Positions 29,301 to 37,467 of a stretch of DNA of 64,000 nucleotides are shown in pieces (the first letter of the stretch is position 1; the number at the start of each line of letters is the position of its first letter). The notes under the pieces were generated by a model. That model saw nothing but the letters and a program-made list of their open reading frames with translations, searched no databases and was not told where the DNA came from. Location: positions 327,755-391,754 of the forward strand of contig NZ_VRYZ01000005.1 of NCBI RefSeq assembly GCF_008064635.1, written 5' to 3'. This DNA comes from Parahaliea aestuarii. Lineage in GTDB: Bacteria; Pseudomonadota; Gammaproteobacteria; Pseudomonadales; Halieaceae. The position numbers and the translations under genes were made by a program.

Positions 29301-29457
29301 GATGGAGTTGCAGCAGGCCGGCCGCACGGTCGGCGTGATTTCCCACGTCTCGGAATTGCGGGAACAGATGGACGTGCGAATTGATATTCGCAGCAGCCGT
29401 GGTGGCAGCAGGCTGGAAGTCGTGTCACCCTTCGCAGCCAGAACACAGGGAGCGTGA
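26380..29457 (+). CDS. sbcC: Exonuclease SbcCD, subunit C (Rad50 homologue)
   Basis: SMC-like ATPase that drives the SbcD nuclease. The 1025 aa have Walker A (NGPTGAGKTTLLDA, about residue 35), two long Gln/Glu/Leu-rich coiled-coil arms, a zinc hook CPVC at 512-515 exactly mid-protein, and the C-terminal ABC signature LSGGESFMAALALALG followed by Walker B LDTLFVDEGFGSLD. Translation begins at GTG 26380, overlapping the sbcD stop. A DNA glycosylase follows 13 bases downstream, likely in the same operon. Confidence 0.96.
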   Translation: MKPLHLSLQAFGPFAGREEVDFAALGQSPLFLINGPTGAGKTTLLDAICFALYGITTGAEREGREMRCQQSPDGLLTEVCFRFELAGERYQITRSPDQQRPKQRGEGFTEHRTRAELYRLGPDGSCASGKLLVEQKVTDANSAIREITGLNADQFRQVMVLPQGQFRKLLMADSRDREKIFQDLFQTGVYKQIEERLKQAASQIRRDYEAGQERIAGILTAGEVASEETLQSERETLAPELRAAGERSQQAQAEWQRLATQLALARQVESMRGNRAAAAATLAELEAQSLDRQRQQAQLDRALAARQLQAPLDHWQRAIAAASQADTAVTVALEAETASRQKAEHDRQALDAELAREDERSGRREQIQQLQRLEPKLEQLLAARALQAKRAHVVADAEALLDRAREGRQAKAAERDQLAAQLVALNASLRESENVDLALHQAQAALTEARQREQLQGQLARERQLQSELRERCKQQEEESRAAQAVLTRLRRDWHLGQARLLAASLQEGEACPVCGSLEHPQKASGDGDVPDEASIEAQEQRSRDCSQALAASEAELAGADGRIDTLQLQLDALPAGSGDTPGHWDRRVQQLLEMQRERQRQLQALPEREKSLQLLEQDLHSVTRAEADAEAVLNSALAQQQEASAALATLEAQLPEVARSEAILQAALTTQKEALAELEAKLEQARLAEADTRQELRIAGVRLQQARDNAAERWQAAAQAQQDFEAALAVSLFADEPAARQAQMDEGELQALQQSLAAYREELQATRTRLETLDRELADQPALDIEQLEQAVAVAETGKQDCASSLQALQQRDNVLRSTSDKLEQQRQSNSALDREYAVVGTLSDVANGRAGSGVSLQRYVLGVLLDDVLTQASLRLARMSAGRYQLHRRREASSGAGAAGLDLEVHDDYTGNARSVATLSGGESFMAALALALGLSDVVQAQAGGIALDTLFVDEGFGSLDTEALELAVSTLMELQQAGRTVGVISHVSELREQMDVRIDIRSSRGGSRLEVVSPFAARTQGA

Positions 29458-29470
29458 GGCAGACGGCGTA

Positions 29471-30145
29471 ATGGAACACTTCGACAGCATTTACCAGCGA
29501 GCCGTTGAGCGCAAAGGGGGCAAGGCAGCCCTGACCCGCCTGCTGCCAGACTTCAAGAGCCCCCGACAACTGGCGCGCACCCAGGATCACCGCTGGCTGG
29601 CCGAAATGGCGCGCTGTATTTTCCAGGCCGGCTTTGTCTGGCGTGTGGTGGACAACAAGTGGCAGGGTTTCGAGGAGGTTTTTTTCGGTTTTCCGCCGGA
29701 AAAGATTGTCATGCTCAGCCCGGACCAGATTGATCGTTTCGCCGCCAACCCCCTGATAATCCGCAACCGGCAGAAAGTCATCAGCGTGCAGCGCAACGCC
29801 CGCATTGTGCTGGAGCTGGCCAAAGAGGAGGGCAGTTTTGGCCGCTTCGTCGCCCGCTGGCCTTCCGAAGACCTGGTGGGCCTGTTCCGCCTGCTGAAGC
29901 AGCGCGGAGATCGTCTCGGCGGCATGACCGGCCAGCGGGTGCTGCGCAACATGGGGCGAGACACTTTTGTCCTCACCGGCGATGTACTGCGCTGCCTGCG
30001 CGGGGCGGGGGTCGAGGTCGCCGCCAATCCCACCAGCCAGCGGGATCTGGCCCGCATTCAGGCGGCCTTTAATGAATGGCAGCAGCAGAGCGGCCTGCCG
30101 CTGTGCCATATCAGCCGTATCTGCGCCTGTTCGCTGGACAGCTAG
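29471..30145 (+). CDS. DNA-3-methyladenine glycosylase I family protein
   Basis: Probable base-excision glycosylase of the Tag family (HhH-GPD fold). The 224 aa show family-like stretches WLAEMARCIFQAGFVWRVVDNKW, IIRNRQKVISVQRNA and the RLGGMTGQRVLRNMGRDTFVL region. The zinc-ligand cysteine and histidine near the N terminus of E. coli Tag are not evident, so this is the divergent subgroup. ATG 29471 is chosen over the frame start at 29381, which lies inside sbcC. It sits 13 bases after sbcC in a repair operon. Confidence 0.85.
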   Translation: MEHFDSIYQRAVERKGGKAALTRLLPDFKSPRQLARTQDHRWLAEMARCIFQAGFVWRVVDNKWQGFEEVFFGFPPEKIVMLSPDQIDRFAANPLIIRNRQKVISVQRNARIVLELAKEEGSFGRFVARWPSEDLVGLFRLLKQRGDRLGGMTGQRVLRNMGRDTFVLTGDVLRCLRGAGVEVAANPTSQRDLARIQAAFNEWQQQSGLPLCHISRICACSLDS

Positions 30146-30147
30146 AT

Positions 30148-30175
30148 TTGGTTTATTTCTAGACAAATATATATT
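30148..30175 (+). promoter_or_regulatory. AT-rich promoter of the Xre-RES pair
   Basis: TTGGTT (30148-30153) and TATATT (30170-30175) are spaced by 16 bases in a strikingly AT-rich 60-bp gap. The TATATT box overlaps an imperfect ATATAT...ATATAT dyad (30168-30188), a plausible site for autorepression by the antitoxin. Confidence 0.5.
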
Positions 30176-30220
30176 AAAGGTATATATGTAAACTCTATCA
30201 GCTCCAAAAAGGTGCCGAAT

Positions 30221-30592
30221 ATGAACCAAACTGCTCCAGTGCGCTCTGACGAGGCGATTGTGACCGGCGCCCTGCTGGAAGCGGGCAGTGAATTGGGCCT
30301 GACCCTGGCAGAACTGGCCGTGGCGGTCGGGGTCAGCACCGCTTCAATGAAAAACTACTCCCGCGGCGCCGCGCTCCTGTCCAGCCCCAAGGCCCTGGAA
30401 CTGGCTCTCGGGCTGGTGCGGGTGTACCGCTCTCTGTACGCCATCGTCGGCGGCAACCGTGCACAAATGCAGCACTGGATGCGCACGCCCAATCACCACC
30501 TGCGCAACGAAGCGCCCTCGGATCTGGTGAGTCGCTACGAGGGCCTTGCCCTGGTCAACCACTACCTGGACGGCATGCGCGGGCGCCTTTGA
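30221..30592 (+). CDS. Antitoxin, Xre/MbcA/ParS family (DUF2384)
   Basis: DNA-binding antitoxin of a type II Xre-RES module. The 123 aa contain an N-terminal helix-turn-helix (LTLAELAVAVGVSTASMKNYSRG, about residues 28-50) and a C-terminal toxin-binding DUF2384 half (ALGLVRVYRSLYAIVGG, then WMRTPNHHL). ATG 30221 has AAAAAGG 8 bases upstream; a GTG at 30212 overlaps that site and is rejected. The stop shares one base with the toxin ATG (TGATG). Expected to bind its own AT-rich promoter. Confidence 0.87.
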   Translation: MNQTAPVRSDEAIVTGALLEAGSELGLTLAELAVAVGVSTASMKNYSRGAALLSSPKALELALGLVRVYRSLYAIVGGNRAQMQHWMRTPNHHLRNEAPSDLVSRYEGLALVNHYLDGMRGRL

Positions 30593-31332
30593 TGGATCCG
30601 CAACTCCTGCGCACCAGTGCAACCAGCGGGCATATCTGGCGCATTGTGGAGTACCAGGAAGAGGCCGCTACCCGCAATATCACCCGCTCCGCCGCGGAAC
30701 AGGATCGCCTGGAGCAATTGCTGGACGCCCACAAGCCTGCCTACCCGCCCAGCAGCCTGCACCTGCACTGGATTCTTCGCGCGCCATTCCGCTACCCGCC
30801 CCTGCGCCACGGCTCGCGCTTTGGGCGGCACACGGAAATGGGGATTCTCTACGGCGCCCGGGAACGGGAGACTGCCATGGTGGAGTCCGCGGTGTACCTG
30901 TGGCTGTTCCAGCAGGGCCTGAGTGACCTCGGCCCGCTGGATGTCATCAGCGACGGGCGCAGTGCACTGCACTTCGCCGTCAGTCACTCCCGCAGCGCAG
31001 ACCTGACCGCCGCCGCCCTGGATACCTGGCACAGCCGCATATCCGATCCGGCGGATTACCATTTCTCCCAGCAACTGGGCAGTGTGCACCGGGAGGCGGG
31101 GAGCGGGTTGCTCTGGTTTCATTCCGCGCGCTGGCCTGCAGGGGTCAATTGCGCGGTGATTGATCCCCTGGCCATCGGTGCCAATACCGTGCCGGTACAG
31201 AGCCAGTGGAACCTCAGGATCGACATGACTGCCTGCTGGTGGGGGCGCCCCGGTGGTGAAAGCTTTGAAGTCCATTACAGTGACGTCGCCGACGCATCCG
31301 GCCGTATACCCCATCCGGCCCTGGCTGCCTGA
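30592..31332 (+). CDS. RES-domain toxin (NAD+ phosphorylase family)
   Basis: Toxin half of the Xre-RES pair; characterised RES toxins (for example MbcT) degrade cellular NAD+. The 246 aa carry the early Arg in WRIVEY, the FSRPRF-like RFGRHTEMGILYGA segment, the conserved Glu in ERETAMVESAVYL and the Ser/Asp-rich SRSADLTAAALDTW block. At 246 aa it is a long RES form, with extra C-terminal sequence (VNCAVIDPLAIGA). Coupled to the antitoxin by a 1-base overlap. Confidence 0.88.
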   Translation: MDPQLLRTSATSGHIWRIVEYQEEAATRNITRSAAEQDRLEQLLDAHKPAYPPSSLHLHWILRAPFRYPPLRHGSRFGRHTEMGILYGARERETAMVESAVYLWLFQQGLSDLGPLDVISDGRSALHFAVSHSRSADLTAAALDTWHSRISDPADYHFSQQLGSVHREAGSGLLWFHSARWPAGVNCAVIDPLAIGANTVPVQSQWNLRIDMTACWWGRPGGESFEVHYSDVADASGRIPHPALAA

Positions 31333-31438
31333 TACGGCAGACCACCGCGCGACCGGATAGCCGCTTGAGATGGTTTCTCCCGCGGGCCAGCCTGTTACAC
31401 TCGGCCTTTGTGTGAGCCCGCCCGAGGCTTGGAGACGG

Positions 31439-31918
31439 ATGCTGAAATTACTTTGCCTTGTGCCGCTGCTGGTGACTGTTGTACCTGCCAAGGCCGAGAC
31501 GCGCATTTTCAAGTGCATTGGCGAACAGGGGCAGACGGTGTTCAGCCAGCAACCCTGTGGGGACAATGCCGTGGAAACCACAGTACGCCCCCCGGACACC
31601 AGCACCGGAACCACCGACGAGGAGCGCGCGACCTGGCGCCGGGTCGCTGAATCCAACGAAGTGAGGGAACTGCGGCGGGAAATTACGCGCTATGAAAATC
31701 GCATAGCCGAACTGGAGCAGGCCCGGGATATCGACATGCAGCGCCTGCGGGAGCGGGGCGACTACGATAGCAATACGCCGCCTGGCCAGACCTACGAAGA
31801 GGGGCTGCAGCCGCAGTTGGATGCGCTTGATGCGGGCTATCAAAAACGCATCGATGCCGAGCAGAAGAAGATAGACCAGGTCAGCGCCAGGATTGAGGCG
31901 CTGAGCAGGAAAAACTGA
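31439..31918 (+). CDS. DUF4124-type periplasmic protein
   Basis: Exported protein of unknown function. The 159 aa begin at ATG 31439 behind GGAGACGG, with a signal peptide (MLKLLCLVPLLVTVVPAKA). The short DUF4124-like module ETRIFKCIGEQGQTVFSQQPCG follows, then a charged coiled-coil region (about residues 70-155). The earlier frame start at 31370 is unlikely because it would bury the signal peptide. It stands alone after the RES toxin. Confidence 0.75.
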   Translation: MLKLLCLVPLLVTVVPAKAETRIFKCIGEQGQTVFSQQPCGDNAVETTVRPPDTSTGTTDEERATWRRVAESNEVRELRREITRYENRIAELEQARDIDMQRLRERGDYDSNTPPGQTYEEGLQPQLDALDAGYQKRIDAEQKKIDQVSARIEALSRKN

Positions 31919-31921
31919 ACA

Positions 31922-31938
31922 CCAGCCCCGTGGGCTGG
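31922..31938. terminator. Hairpin in convergent gap
   Basis: CCAGCCC-CGT-GGGCTGG forms a perfect 7-bp stem in the 25-base gap between two convergent stops. There is no long T run, so it may act as a bidirectional end point or an RNA-stabilising stem. Confidence 0.5.
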
Positions 31939-31943
31939 GCTTC

Positions 31944-33218
31944 TCACACGGCCCGCTGGCCCAGTTGGTAGCGCACCGGCATCGAGCGCAACCCGCCGAC
32001 GAAAATCGCCTTGATCCACTCCGGATCGCCGTTGAATTCCATGGATTTCAGACGCGGCAGCAACTCGCGGAAGAAGCAGCGTAACTCCAGCGCCGCCAGG
32101 TGCTGCCCCAGGCACATGTGAGAACCGTAGCCGAAGGCGAGCTGGGTTTTCGGGTCGCGCTGCAGATCGAGGCTGTTGGGGGCCTCGAATACCGCCGGGT
32201 CGCGATTGGCTGCCGGATACCAGAGGGCGACGTTGTCGCCGGCGCGAATGGTCTTGCCGTGCAAATCGGTGTCTGCAGTCGCAGTGCGCACCATGTGGCG
32301 CACCGGGGAGACCCAGCGGATCACTTCCCGCGCCGCGCGGTCGTCGATAGCCGGGGTGTCTCGCCACAGGGCCAGCTGTTCGGGGTGTTCCAGCAGGGCC
32401 TTCATGCCGCCGCCGATGGCCGCCGATGTGGTGTCGTGGCCGGCGCTGGCGGTGATGATGAAGTAACTGGCCTGGTCGAGCATGTTCATCGGTTCGCCGT
32501 CGACCTCGGCGTTTGCAAGCACCGTGGCCAGGTCATCCTGCGGATTGCGTTTGCGGTCCTCGATCACCTCGGCGAAGTAGGCGCCGAACTCGTTGAGCAC
32601 TTCCAGGCCGGCAGTTTCGCTATCGCCACGCTGTAGTTCCGGGTCCTGGCCGCCGAACATCTCCTGGGTCAGGCGCAGCATGGTGCCCTCGGCTTCACGC
32701 GGCAGGCCGAGAATCGACAGGATGATACGCAGCGGGAAGAGGAGGGCGATGTCCTTCACAAAGTCGCACTCATCGCCCATTTCCTGCATACGATCGACAA
32801 ATTCCTTCGCCAGCAATTCAACTTCAGCCTGCAGCGTTTCGATGCTGCGCGGCAAAAACCATTCGCGGGTGACCTTGCGCATTTTCAGGTGTTTCGGGCG
32901 ATCCATGTGAATCAGGGTTTCCAGGCCATTGCTGGTGCCGAACTGGGCGAGCAGGGCCTCTTCGAAGGCGCTGGGAATCAGAATGGTGCGCGGCGCACTG
33001 AGGAAGCTGTCATTCTGGCTGCCGATATGGCGGATATCGTCATAGCGGGTCAGGGACCAGAACGGCCGGTAGTCAGGATGCTCCACGCGGGACAGTGGGT
33101 CGGTGCTGCGCAGGTGGTCGAACAGGGCATACATACTGCGCTCATCGCCCATGACCACGGGGTCGAGCACATCGGCCGCCTGAAAATCGGCTAGTTTGAC
33201 CTGTGCCTGTGTGTTCAC
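31944..33218 (-). CDS. Cytochrome P450
   Basis: Heme-thiolate monooxygenase, soluble bacterial class. The 424 aa show the I-helix motif AGHDTT, the K-helix EVIRW and the heme loop FGYGSHMCLGQHLA with axial Cys at about residue 369. Size and motifs are like those of the bacterial P450s acting on steroids, terpenes or alkyl chains, but the substrate cannot be inferred. GTG 33218 is selected because CTCCTT (AAGGAG on this strand) lies 6 bases upstream; the longer frame start at 33404 would read through the promoter region. No ferredoxin or reductase gene is adjacent. It is divergent from an outer-membrane barrel gene. Confidence 0.92.
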   Translation of the reverse strand: MNTQAQVKLADFQAADVLDPVVMGDERSMYALFDHLRSTDPLSRVEHPDYRPFWSLTRYDDIRHIGSQNDSFLSAPRTILIPSAFEEALLAQFGTSNGLETLIHMDRPKHLKMRKVTREWFLPRSIETLQAEVELLAKEFVDRMQEMGDECDFVKDIALLFPLRIILSILGLPREAEGTMLRLTQEMFGGQDPELQRGDSETAGLEVLNEFGAYFAEVIEDRKRNPQDDLATVLANAEVDGEPMNMLDQASYFIITASAGHDTTSAAIGGGMKALLEHPEQLALWRDTPAIDDRAAREVIRWVSPVRHMVRTATADTDLHGKTIRAGDNVALWYPAANRDPAVFEAPNSLDLQRDPKTQLAFGYGSHMCLGQHLAALELRCFFRELLPRLKSMEFNGDPEWIKAIFVGGLRSMPVRYQLGQRAV

Positions 33219-33224
33219 CGTTAA

Positions 33225-33230
33225 CTCCTT
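33225..33230 (-). promoter_or_regulatory. Shine-Dalgarno deciding the P450 GTG start
   Basis: AAGGAG on the minus strand, 6 bases before GTG 33218. It argues against the 62-residue N-terminal extension that the open frame would allow. Confidence 0.7.
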
Positions 33231-33458
33231 TTTCTTGTGCCGGGTGGACGGGAAAGTTTTCAGTATGCCGCAGGGCTCGACAATTTCGGGAGTGATATAT
33301 GGCCAAAAAGCGGTTAAATTCTGGCCTTTGGCAATGAAGGATCCAGGGCCTTGGCAGCGCGGATTACTGAGAACAGCCCGTTTGACCAGCGCGGTGCGCC
33401 GCATTCCGCACCATACTGCCGGCTCGCCGCCGGGACCCGGGCTGCCAAAGGAGGCGCT

Positions 33459-34349
33459 ATGCGCTTTGCAGCCTGTTGCGCAGCATACCTGCTAGCTGGC
33501 CCCGGAAGCCTGGCGCAGGACCTGGAGCCGCGCAGCTATACCAACCTGCCGGTGAAACAAACGTTTCTGGCACTGGGCTATGCGCGCTCCGAGGGCGACC
33601 TTTCACCGACGCCAAGTTCGCCCTTGCAGAACGCTGAAATGACAATCGAGGCCGGGGTGCTGGCCCTCGCGCGTTCTTTTGAACTCGCCGGCGATTCCGC
33701 CAAGTTTGATATCGCGGCATCGCGGGTGTGCTACGAAGGGTCGGCCATCTTTGAAGGCGAGTTCGCCACCGCCGACCGTTGCGAGTACGGTGATCCCTCG
33801 GTCAAGCTGACCTGGAATTTTTACGGCGCGCCAGCGCTGGAACTGCAGGACTTCGGACAGTGGCAACCTGGACTGGTGGTCGGCGCCAGTCTGCAGGCGA
33901 CAGTACCCCTTGGCACCTACACAGCAAGGCACCTGATTAACGCCGGCACGAACCGGTGGATGCTGCGACCCGGGTTGGGCATGTCGTATCGGGTAGGCCG
34001 CTGGTACATCGACCTGCAGGGGTCGGTGCGCGTATTCGAGGACAACGACGACAACTTCCGCGGCACGCTACTGGAGCAGGATCCGATCTATTCGCTGCAA
34101 TCGCACCTGATTTACATGCTGGGTCGGGGCGCCTGGATATCCGCCAATCTCAACTACTTTGACGGCGGCGAGACCTACATCAATGGCAATGCCAGGGATG
34201 ACCAGGTTGAAAACTCCCGCCTGGGCGTGACGCTATCCTTTCCCTTGAGCGCAAAGCAGAGTCTCAAGCTCAGCGCGAGCACCGGGGTGCTCACGCGGGT
34301 TGGAAATGACTTCGATACGGCTAGTGTAGTCTGGCTGTATCGGTTCTGA
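33459..34349 (+). CDS. Outer-membrane beta-barrel, MetA/phenol-degradation transporter-like
   Basis: Probable outer-membrane channel similar to proteins found with aromatic and hydrophobic-compound pathways (PF13557-like). The 296 aa start at ATG 33459 behind AAAGGAGG, with a short signal peptide ending near SLAQD. The rest alternates polar and aromatic residues in strands and ends in an aromatic residue (WLYRF), as expected for a barrel. It is divergent from the P450; the pairing of a hydrophobic-substrate porin with an oxygenase is suggestive. Family assignment is moderate. Confidence 0.65.
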   Translation: MRFAACCAAYLLAGPGSLAQDLEPRSYTNLPVKQTFLALGYARSEGDLSPTPSSPLQNAEMTIEAGVLALARSFELAGDSAKFDIAASRVCYEGSAIFEGEFATADRCEYGDPSVKLTWNFYGAPALELQDFGQWQPGLVVGASLQATVPLGTYTARHLINAGTNRWMLRPGLGMSYRVGRWYIDLQGSVRVFEDNDDNFRGTLLEQDPIYSLQSHLIYMLGRGAWISANLNYFDGGETYINGNARDDQVENSRLGVTLSFPLSAKQSLKLSASTGVLTRVGNDFDTASVVWLYRF

Positions 34350-35937
34350 CTTCGCCGCCGGAAAATCGGAACACCGCGGCGGCCCGGGCCAGTTCCTCTA
34401 TCTGATGCAGCAGGCGCTCGGTGTCCCGGGCGCTGATATTCACTCTCTCCGCATTCTGGCGAGTGACCGCGTCCATCTCCGAGATGGCGCTGTTCACCTG
34501 CTCGATGCCCGAGCCCTGTTCCCGGCTCGCGGTGGCAATTTCACCAATAAGCTGGTTTAGCCGGGTTACCTTCTGCACCATTTCCTGCATGGAGTCCCCC
34601 GCCTGACGCACCAGCGCCGCACCGGTGTTGGTATCACTTGTGGAGGAGTCAATCAGCGTGCGGATTTCCCTGGCGGCATCTGCCGAGCGTCCTGCCAGAC
34701 TGCGCACCTCACTGGCCACCACGGCAAAGCCGCGTCCGTGAACGCCGGCGCGAGCGGCCTCGACTGACGCATTGAGGGCCAGTAGATTGGTCTGGAAAGT
34801 GATCCCGTCGATAACCTCGATAATGGCCGCCATGCGGCTGGAGTGATGGGTGATTCCCCCCATGGTGGTGACCACCTGGTCCATCAGGTCGCTGCAATCC
34901 GTCGCGGTGGCTGCGGACTCCCGCGCCAGCGTACTGGCCTGCTCAGCATTGTCGGCATTCTGCTGCACAGTCACGGTGATCTGCTCCATACTGGAGGCGG
35001 TTTGTTCCAGTGACGCCGCCTGCTGCAGGGAGCGGGAAGCCAGGTCGCTGTTGCCAGCGGCGATGTCGCGTGCAGCGGGACTGGCCACATCGATGCCGCG
35101 CCTGACTTCGCCGGCGATCCCGGCGAGGCTCTTGCGCATCAGGTCGAGGCTGGCCAGCAGTCGCCCGAAGTCGCCACCCTGCGCCGCCGGCGCGGCGATA
35201 CCGAGGTTGCCGGCGGCAATCTGGCTGGAAAACAGCACGCTCTCCCGCAGCGGCAGTACCAGGCTCCTGCGCTGGTGCCACGCCAGCACTAGCAGCAGCG
35301 GCAGTCCCAGAAACAGTAGCGCAGCCTGTACTGTCGGCAGCCAGGGGGAGGGCGCTTCGCCCTGTGTACCGTACCAGCCGAGCCCAGTGGCAAGGCCAAC
35401 CAGCAGCGCGGCGATCAGTGGTGTGAGGGAAATGGAAGATCCACTTGCCAGCGCCATCACCCGATTGCCAATGCCGCGCCAGCCAGTGCGCTGTACTCTT
35501 CCTTTGCGCACAGTGAGGTATGCCGCTTCGCCCCTGCTGATTTTCTGGTAGGCCTGCGAAGCCGATTTGATGGCCGCGGGCCGGGCGCGTGTTCTTACCG
35601 AGACATAACCGACCGCCCGGCCGGCCTCCAGCATTGGAATCACCTGGGCCCGCACCCAGTAGAAATCGCCGTTCTTGCGCCGGTTCTTTACCAGACCCAC
35701 CCACATTTCGCCGGCCTTTAGACACCGCCACAGGTCAGCAAAGGCCTGCTCAGGCATATCCGGATGGCGAACGATATTGTGCGGGGAGCCAATCAGCTCC
35801 TCGCTGCTGAAACCGCTAACTTCGACGAAATCGCTATTGGCAAAAGTAATCCTGCCTTTCAGGTCGGTGTGGGAAATCAGCAGTTGCTCTTCCGCGATGG
35901 GATACTCACGAGCGGTAATAGGCTGGTTGTTGCGCAT
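34321..35937 (-). CDS. Aer-like methyl-accepting chemotaxis protein with PAS domain
   Basis: Energy or redox taxis receptor. The 538 aa comprise an N-terminal PAS domain (about 20-120; [41 protein letters not shown]), two transmembrane helices near 170-230, and a C-terminal signalling domain with the hairpin tip around [23 protein letters not shown]. The PAS sequence matches the Aer group, which usually binds FAD. The 3' end overlaps the convergent barrel gene by 29 bases. No che genes are in the window. Confidence 0.9.
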   Translation of the reverse strand: MRNNQPITAREYPIAEEQLLISHTDLKGRITFANSDFVEVSGFSSEELIGSPHNIVRHPDMPEQAFADLWRCLKAGEMWVGLVKNRRKNGDFYWVRAQVIPMLEAGRAVGYVSVRTRARPAAIKSASQAYQKISRGEAAYLTVRKGRVQRTGWRGIGNRVMALASGSSISLTPLIAALLVGLATGLGWYGTQGEAPSPWLPTVQAALLFLGLPLLLVLAWHQRRSLVLPLRESVLFSSQIAAGNLGIAAPAAQGGDFGRLLASLDLMRKSLAGIAGEVRRGIDVASPAARDIAAGNSDLASRSLQQAASLEQTASSMEQITVTVQQNADNAEQASTLARESAATATDCSDLMDQVVTTMGGITHHSSRMAAIIEVIDGITFQTNLLALNASVEAARAGVHGRGFAVVASEVRSLAGRSADAAREIRTLIDSSTSDTNTGAALVRQAGDSMQEMVQKVTRLNQLIGEIATASREQGSGIEQVNSAISEMDAVTRQNAERVNISARDTERLLHQIEELARAAAVFRFSGGEVRTDTARLH

Positions 35938-36442
35938 TTCTTCTCAAACTCCTGGATACAGCGGAGCGGTTCGCAAGCAGCGTGGATATAGCGCGTTGGC
36001 GCTGTCGGGTTAACGCTGGTGATGTCGATCCGCGGATGCAATATCGGCTGTATTCACCTGTACTTGAGGGTTGGCCAACAGCACCTCTTGCGGTGCAGAC
36101 CGCGTTGGAGGGCGATAGCACACGCCCCTTCAAGAGCGCTCCCCGAAATTGGTCAGCCAGTTTCTGGAGCACCACTAGGTGGCCAGGACCGAGTTCTATA
36201 CACGGGCGCTCACCGTCGATGTGGGACATTTTCTGGACGCGGTGGATTTTCACTGACCACGCCCGTCCCTGTGCACTGACGGCTGATGCGCGCAACCAGC
36301 GTGGCCAGTTCAGATTGTTGAAATACTAGTACCCATCGAGTCTGTACCTTTAACAGCGTCTCCTGCACAATAAAACTTATCACTAAAATAAAGGTAATTC
36401 GTTGCGCCAGCGCGCAGCGCCCGTTCTACAGGAGACACTCTT
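35938..36442. other. Gene-poor 505-bp stretch before the catabolic island
   Basis: Several short frames on both strands cross this stretch, the longest 129 codons on the minus strand overlapping the chemoreceptor start, but none has a convincing ribosome site or a family I recognise. Its 3' end becomes AT-rich and carries a likely operator and promoter for the esterase gene. It may hold decayed coding sequence. Confidence 0.5.
36375..36388. promoter_or_regulatory. Operator-like site A (upstream of esterase)
   Basis: ACTTAT-CA-CTAAAA matches the island consensus ACTTAT-NN-ATAAGT perfectly in the left half and partly in the right half. It overlaps a -10-like TAAAAT (36384-36389), 55 bases before the esterase ATG. 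It is the weakest member of the set. Confidence 0.45.
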
Positions 36443-37435
36443 ATGCCGTACCCCATAGACCCCGATGGCACCGTCCACCTTGGCGAGCGCCGGGTGCCCG
36501 TTCCCAGCAGTGTCAGCCCGGAGGCTCAGGCCTACCTGGCGTCCAACCCCTGGGGCGATGCGCCGCTGCCGGAGGAGCCCGTGCCGATGTGGACCCTTCG
36601 CGACGCCATGGCGCCGGCTTTTGAGGGGCTGAATCAGCACGCGCAAGCCCTGTACCCGGTCGATATTCAGGAAGAGCAGATCAACGGCGTACGCTGTCAC
36701 CGCATCCAGGCGGCCGAGGAAGATCGCCGGGTTGCTGGCAAGGTCCTGCTGAACATGCACGGCGGCGGCTTTGTCGTCGGATCCGGTGCCCTGGTGGAGG
36801 GCATTCCCATCGCGGCGCTAACCGGGATCACGGTGATTTGCGTTGATTACCGGCTGGCCCCCGAAAACCCCTATCCGGCGGCGCTCGATGACGTGATCGC
36901 GGTCTACCGGCACTGCCTGGAGGAATTTGGCGCCGGTAATATCGGTCTGTTCGGCAGTTCGGCGGGTGGTTTCCTGAGTGGCCAGGCGGTGATCCGACTG
37001 CAGCAGGTCGAAGCGCTCCCCCTGCCGGCCTGTGTCGGGATGTACTCTGCCGGTGGCAACCTCTTCGATTTTGGCGACACCCGCAACATCTTCACCTTGA
37101 GTGGCTTCTACGGTCAGGAAAGCCTGCCGCTGGGGCATGAACTCAGTGAGGTGACAGCCTATCTCGGCGGCGCCGACCCCCGCGACCCCATCATTTCGCC
37201 AGAAACCGCCGACCTGAGCCAGTTCCCGCCCAGCCTGCTGGCCTCGGGCACCCGCGATGCACTGCTCAGCGCGGCCAGCAATTTTCACCGGGCCCTGCGC
37301 CGCGCGGGCCGGGACGCCGACATCCTGGTCTACGACGGCATGCCGCACTCCCACTGGTACGCCCTGGACCTGCCGGAAAGCCGTGAATTCTACGCCTTTC
37401 AGGCCGACTTCTATCGACAACACCTGGGGCTGTGA
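36443..37435 (+). CDS. Alpha/beta hydrolase, hormone-sensitive-lipase (HSL) family esterase
   Basis: Carboxylesterase or lactonase candidate. The 330 aa show the HSL oxyanion motif HGGGF (about residue 110), VDYRLAPENPYPAALDD, nucleophile Ser in GSSAG (about 173), an acid in SGTRDALLSA and the His in GMPHSHWYAL. AGGAGA lies 8 bases before the ATG. Beside a Baeyer-Villiger monooxygenase, the natural role would be to open the ester or lactone that enzyme makes; that is inference. The next gene follows 32 bases later. Confidence 0.9.
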   Translation: MPYPIDPDGTVHLGERRVPVPSSVSPEAQAYLASNPWGDAPLPEEPVPMWTLRDAMAPAFEGLNQHAQALYPVDIQEEQINGVRCHRIQAAEEDRRVAGKVLLNMHGGGFVVGSGALVEGIPIAALTGITVICVDYRLAPENPYPAALDDVIAVYRHCLEEFGAGNIGLFGSSAGGFLSGQAVIRLQQVEALPLPACVGMYSAGGNLFDFGDTRNIFTLSGFYGQESLPLGHELSEVTAYLGGADPRDPIISPETADLSQFPPSLLASGTRDALLSAASNFHRALRRAGRDADILVYDGMPHSHWYALDLPESREFYAFQADFYRQHLGL

Positions 37436-37467
37436 GCGCCTCGACTGATTACAGGAACCGACAGCCC

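Noticed and set aside
33219..33404. N-terminal extension of the P450
   Set aside because: A strong ribosome site sits directly before GTG 33218, and the extra residues look unlike P450 sequence.
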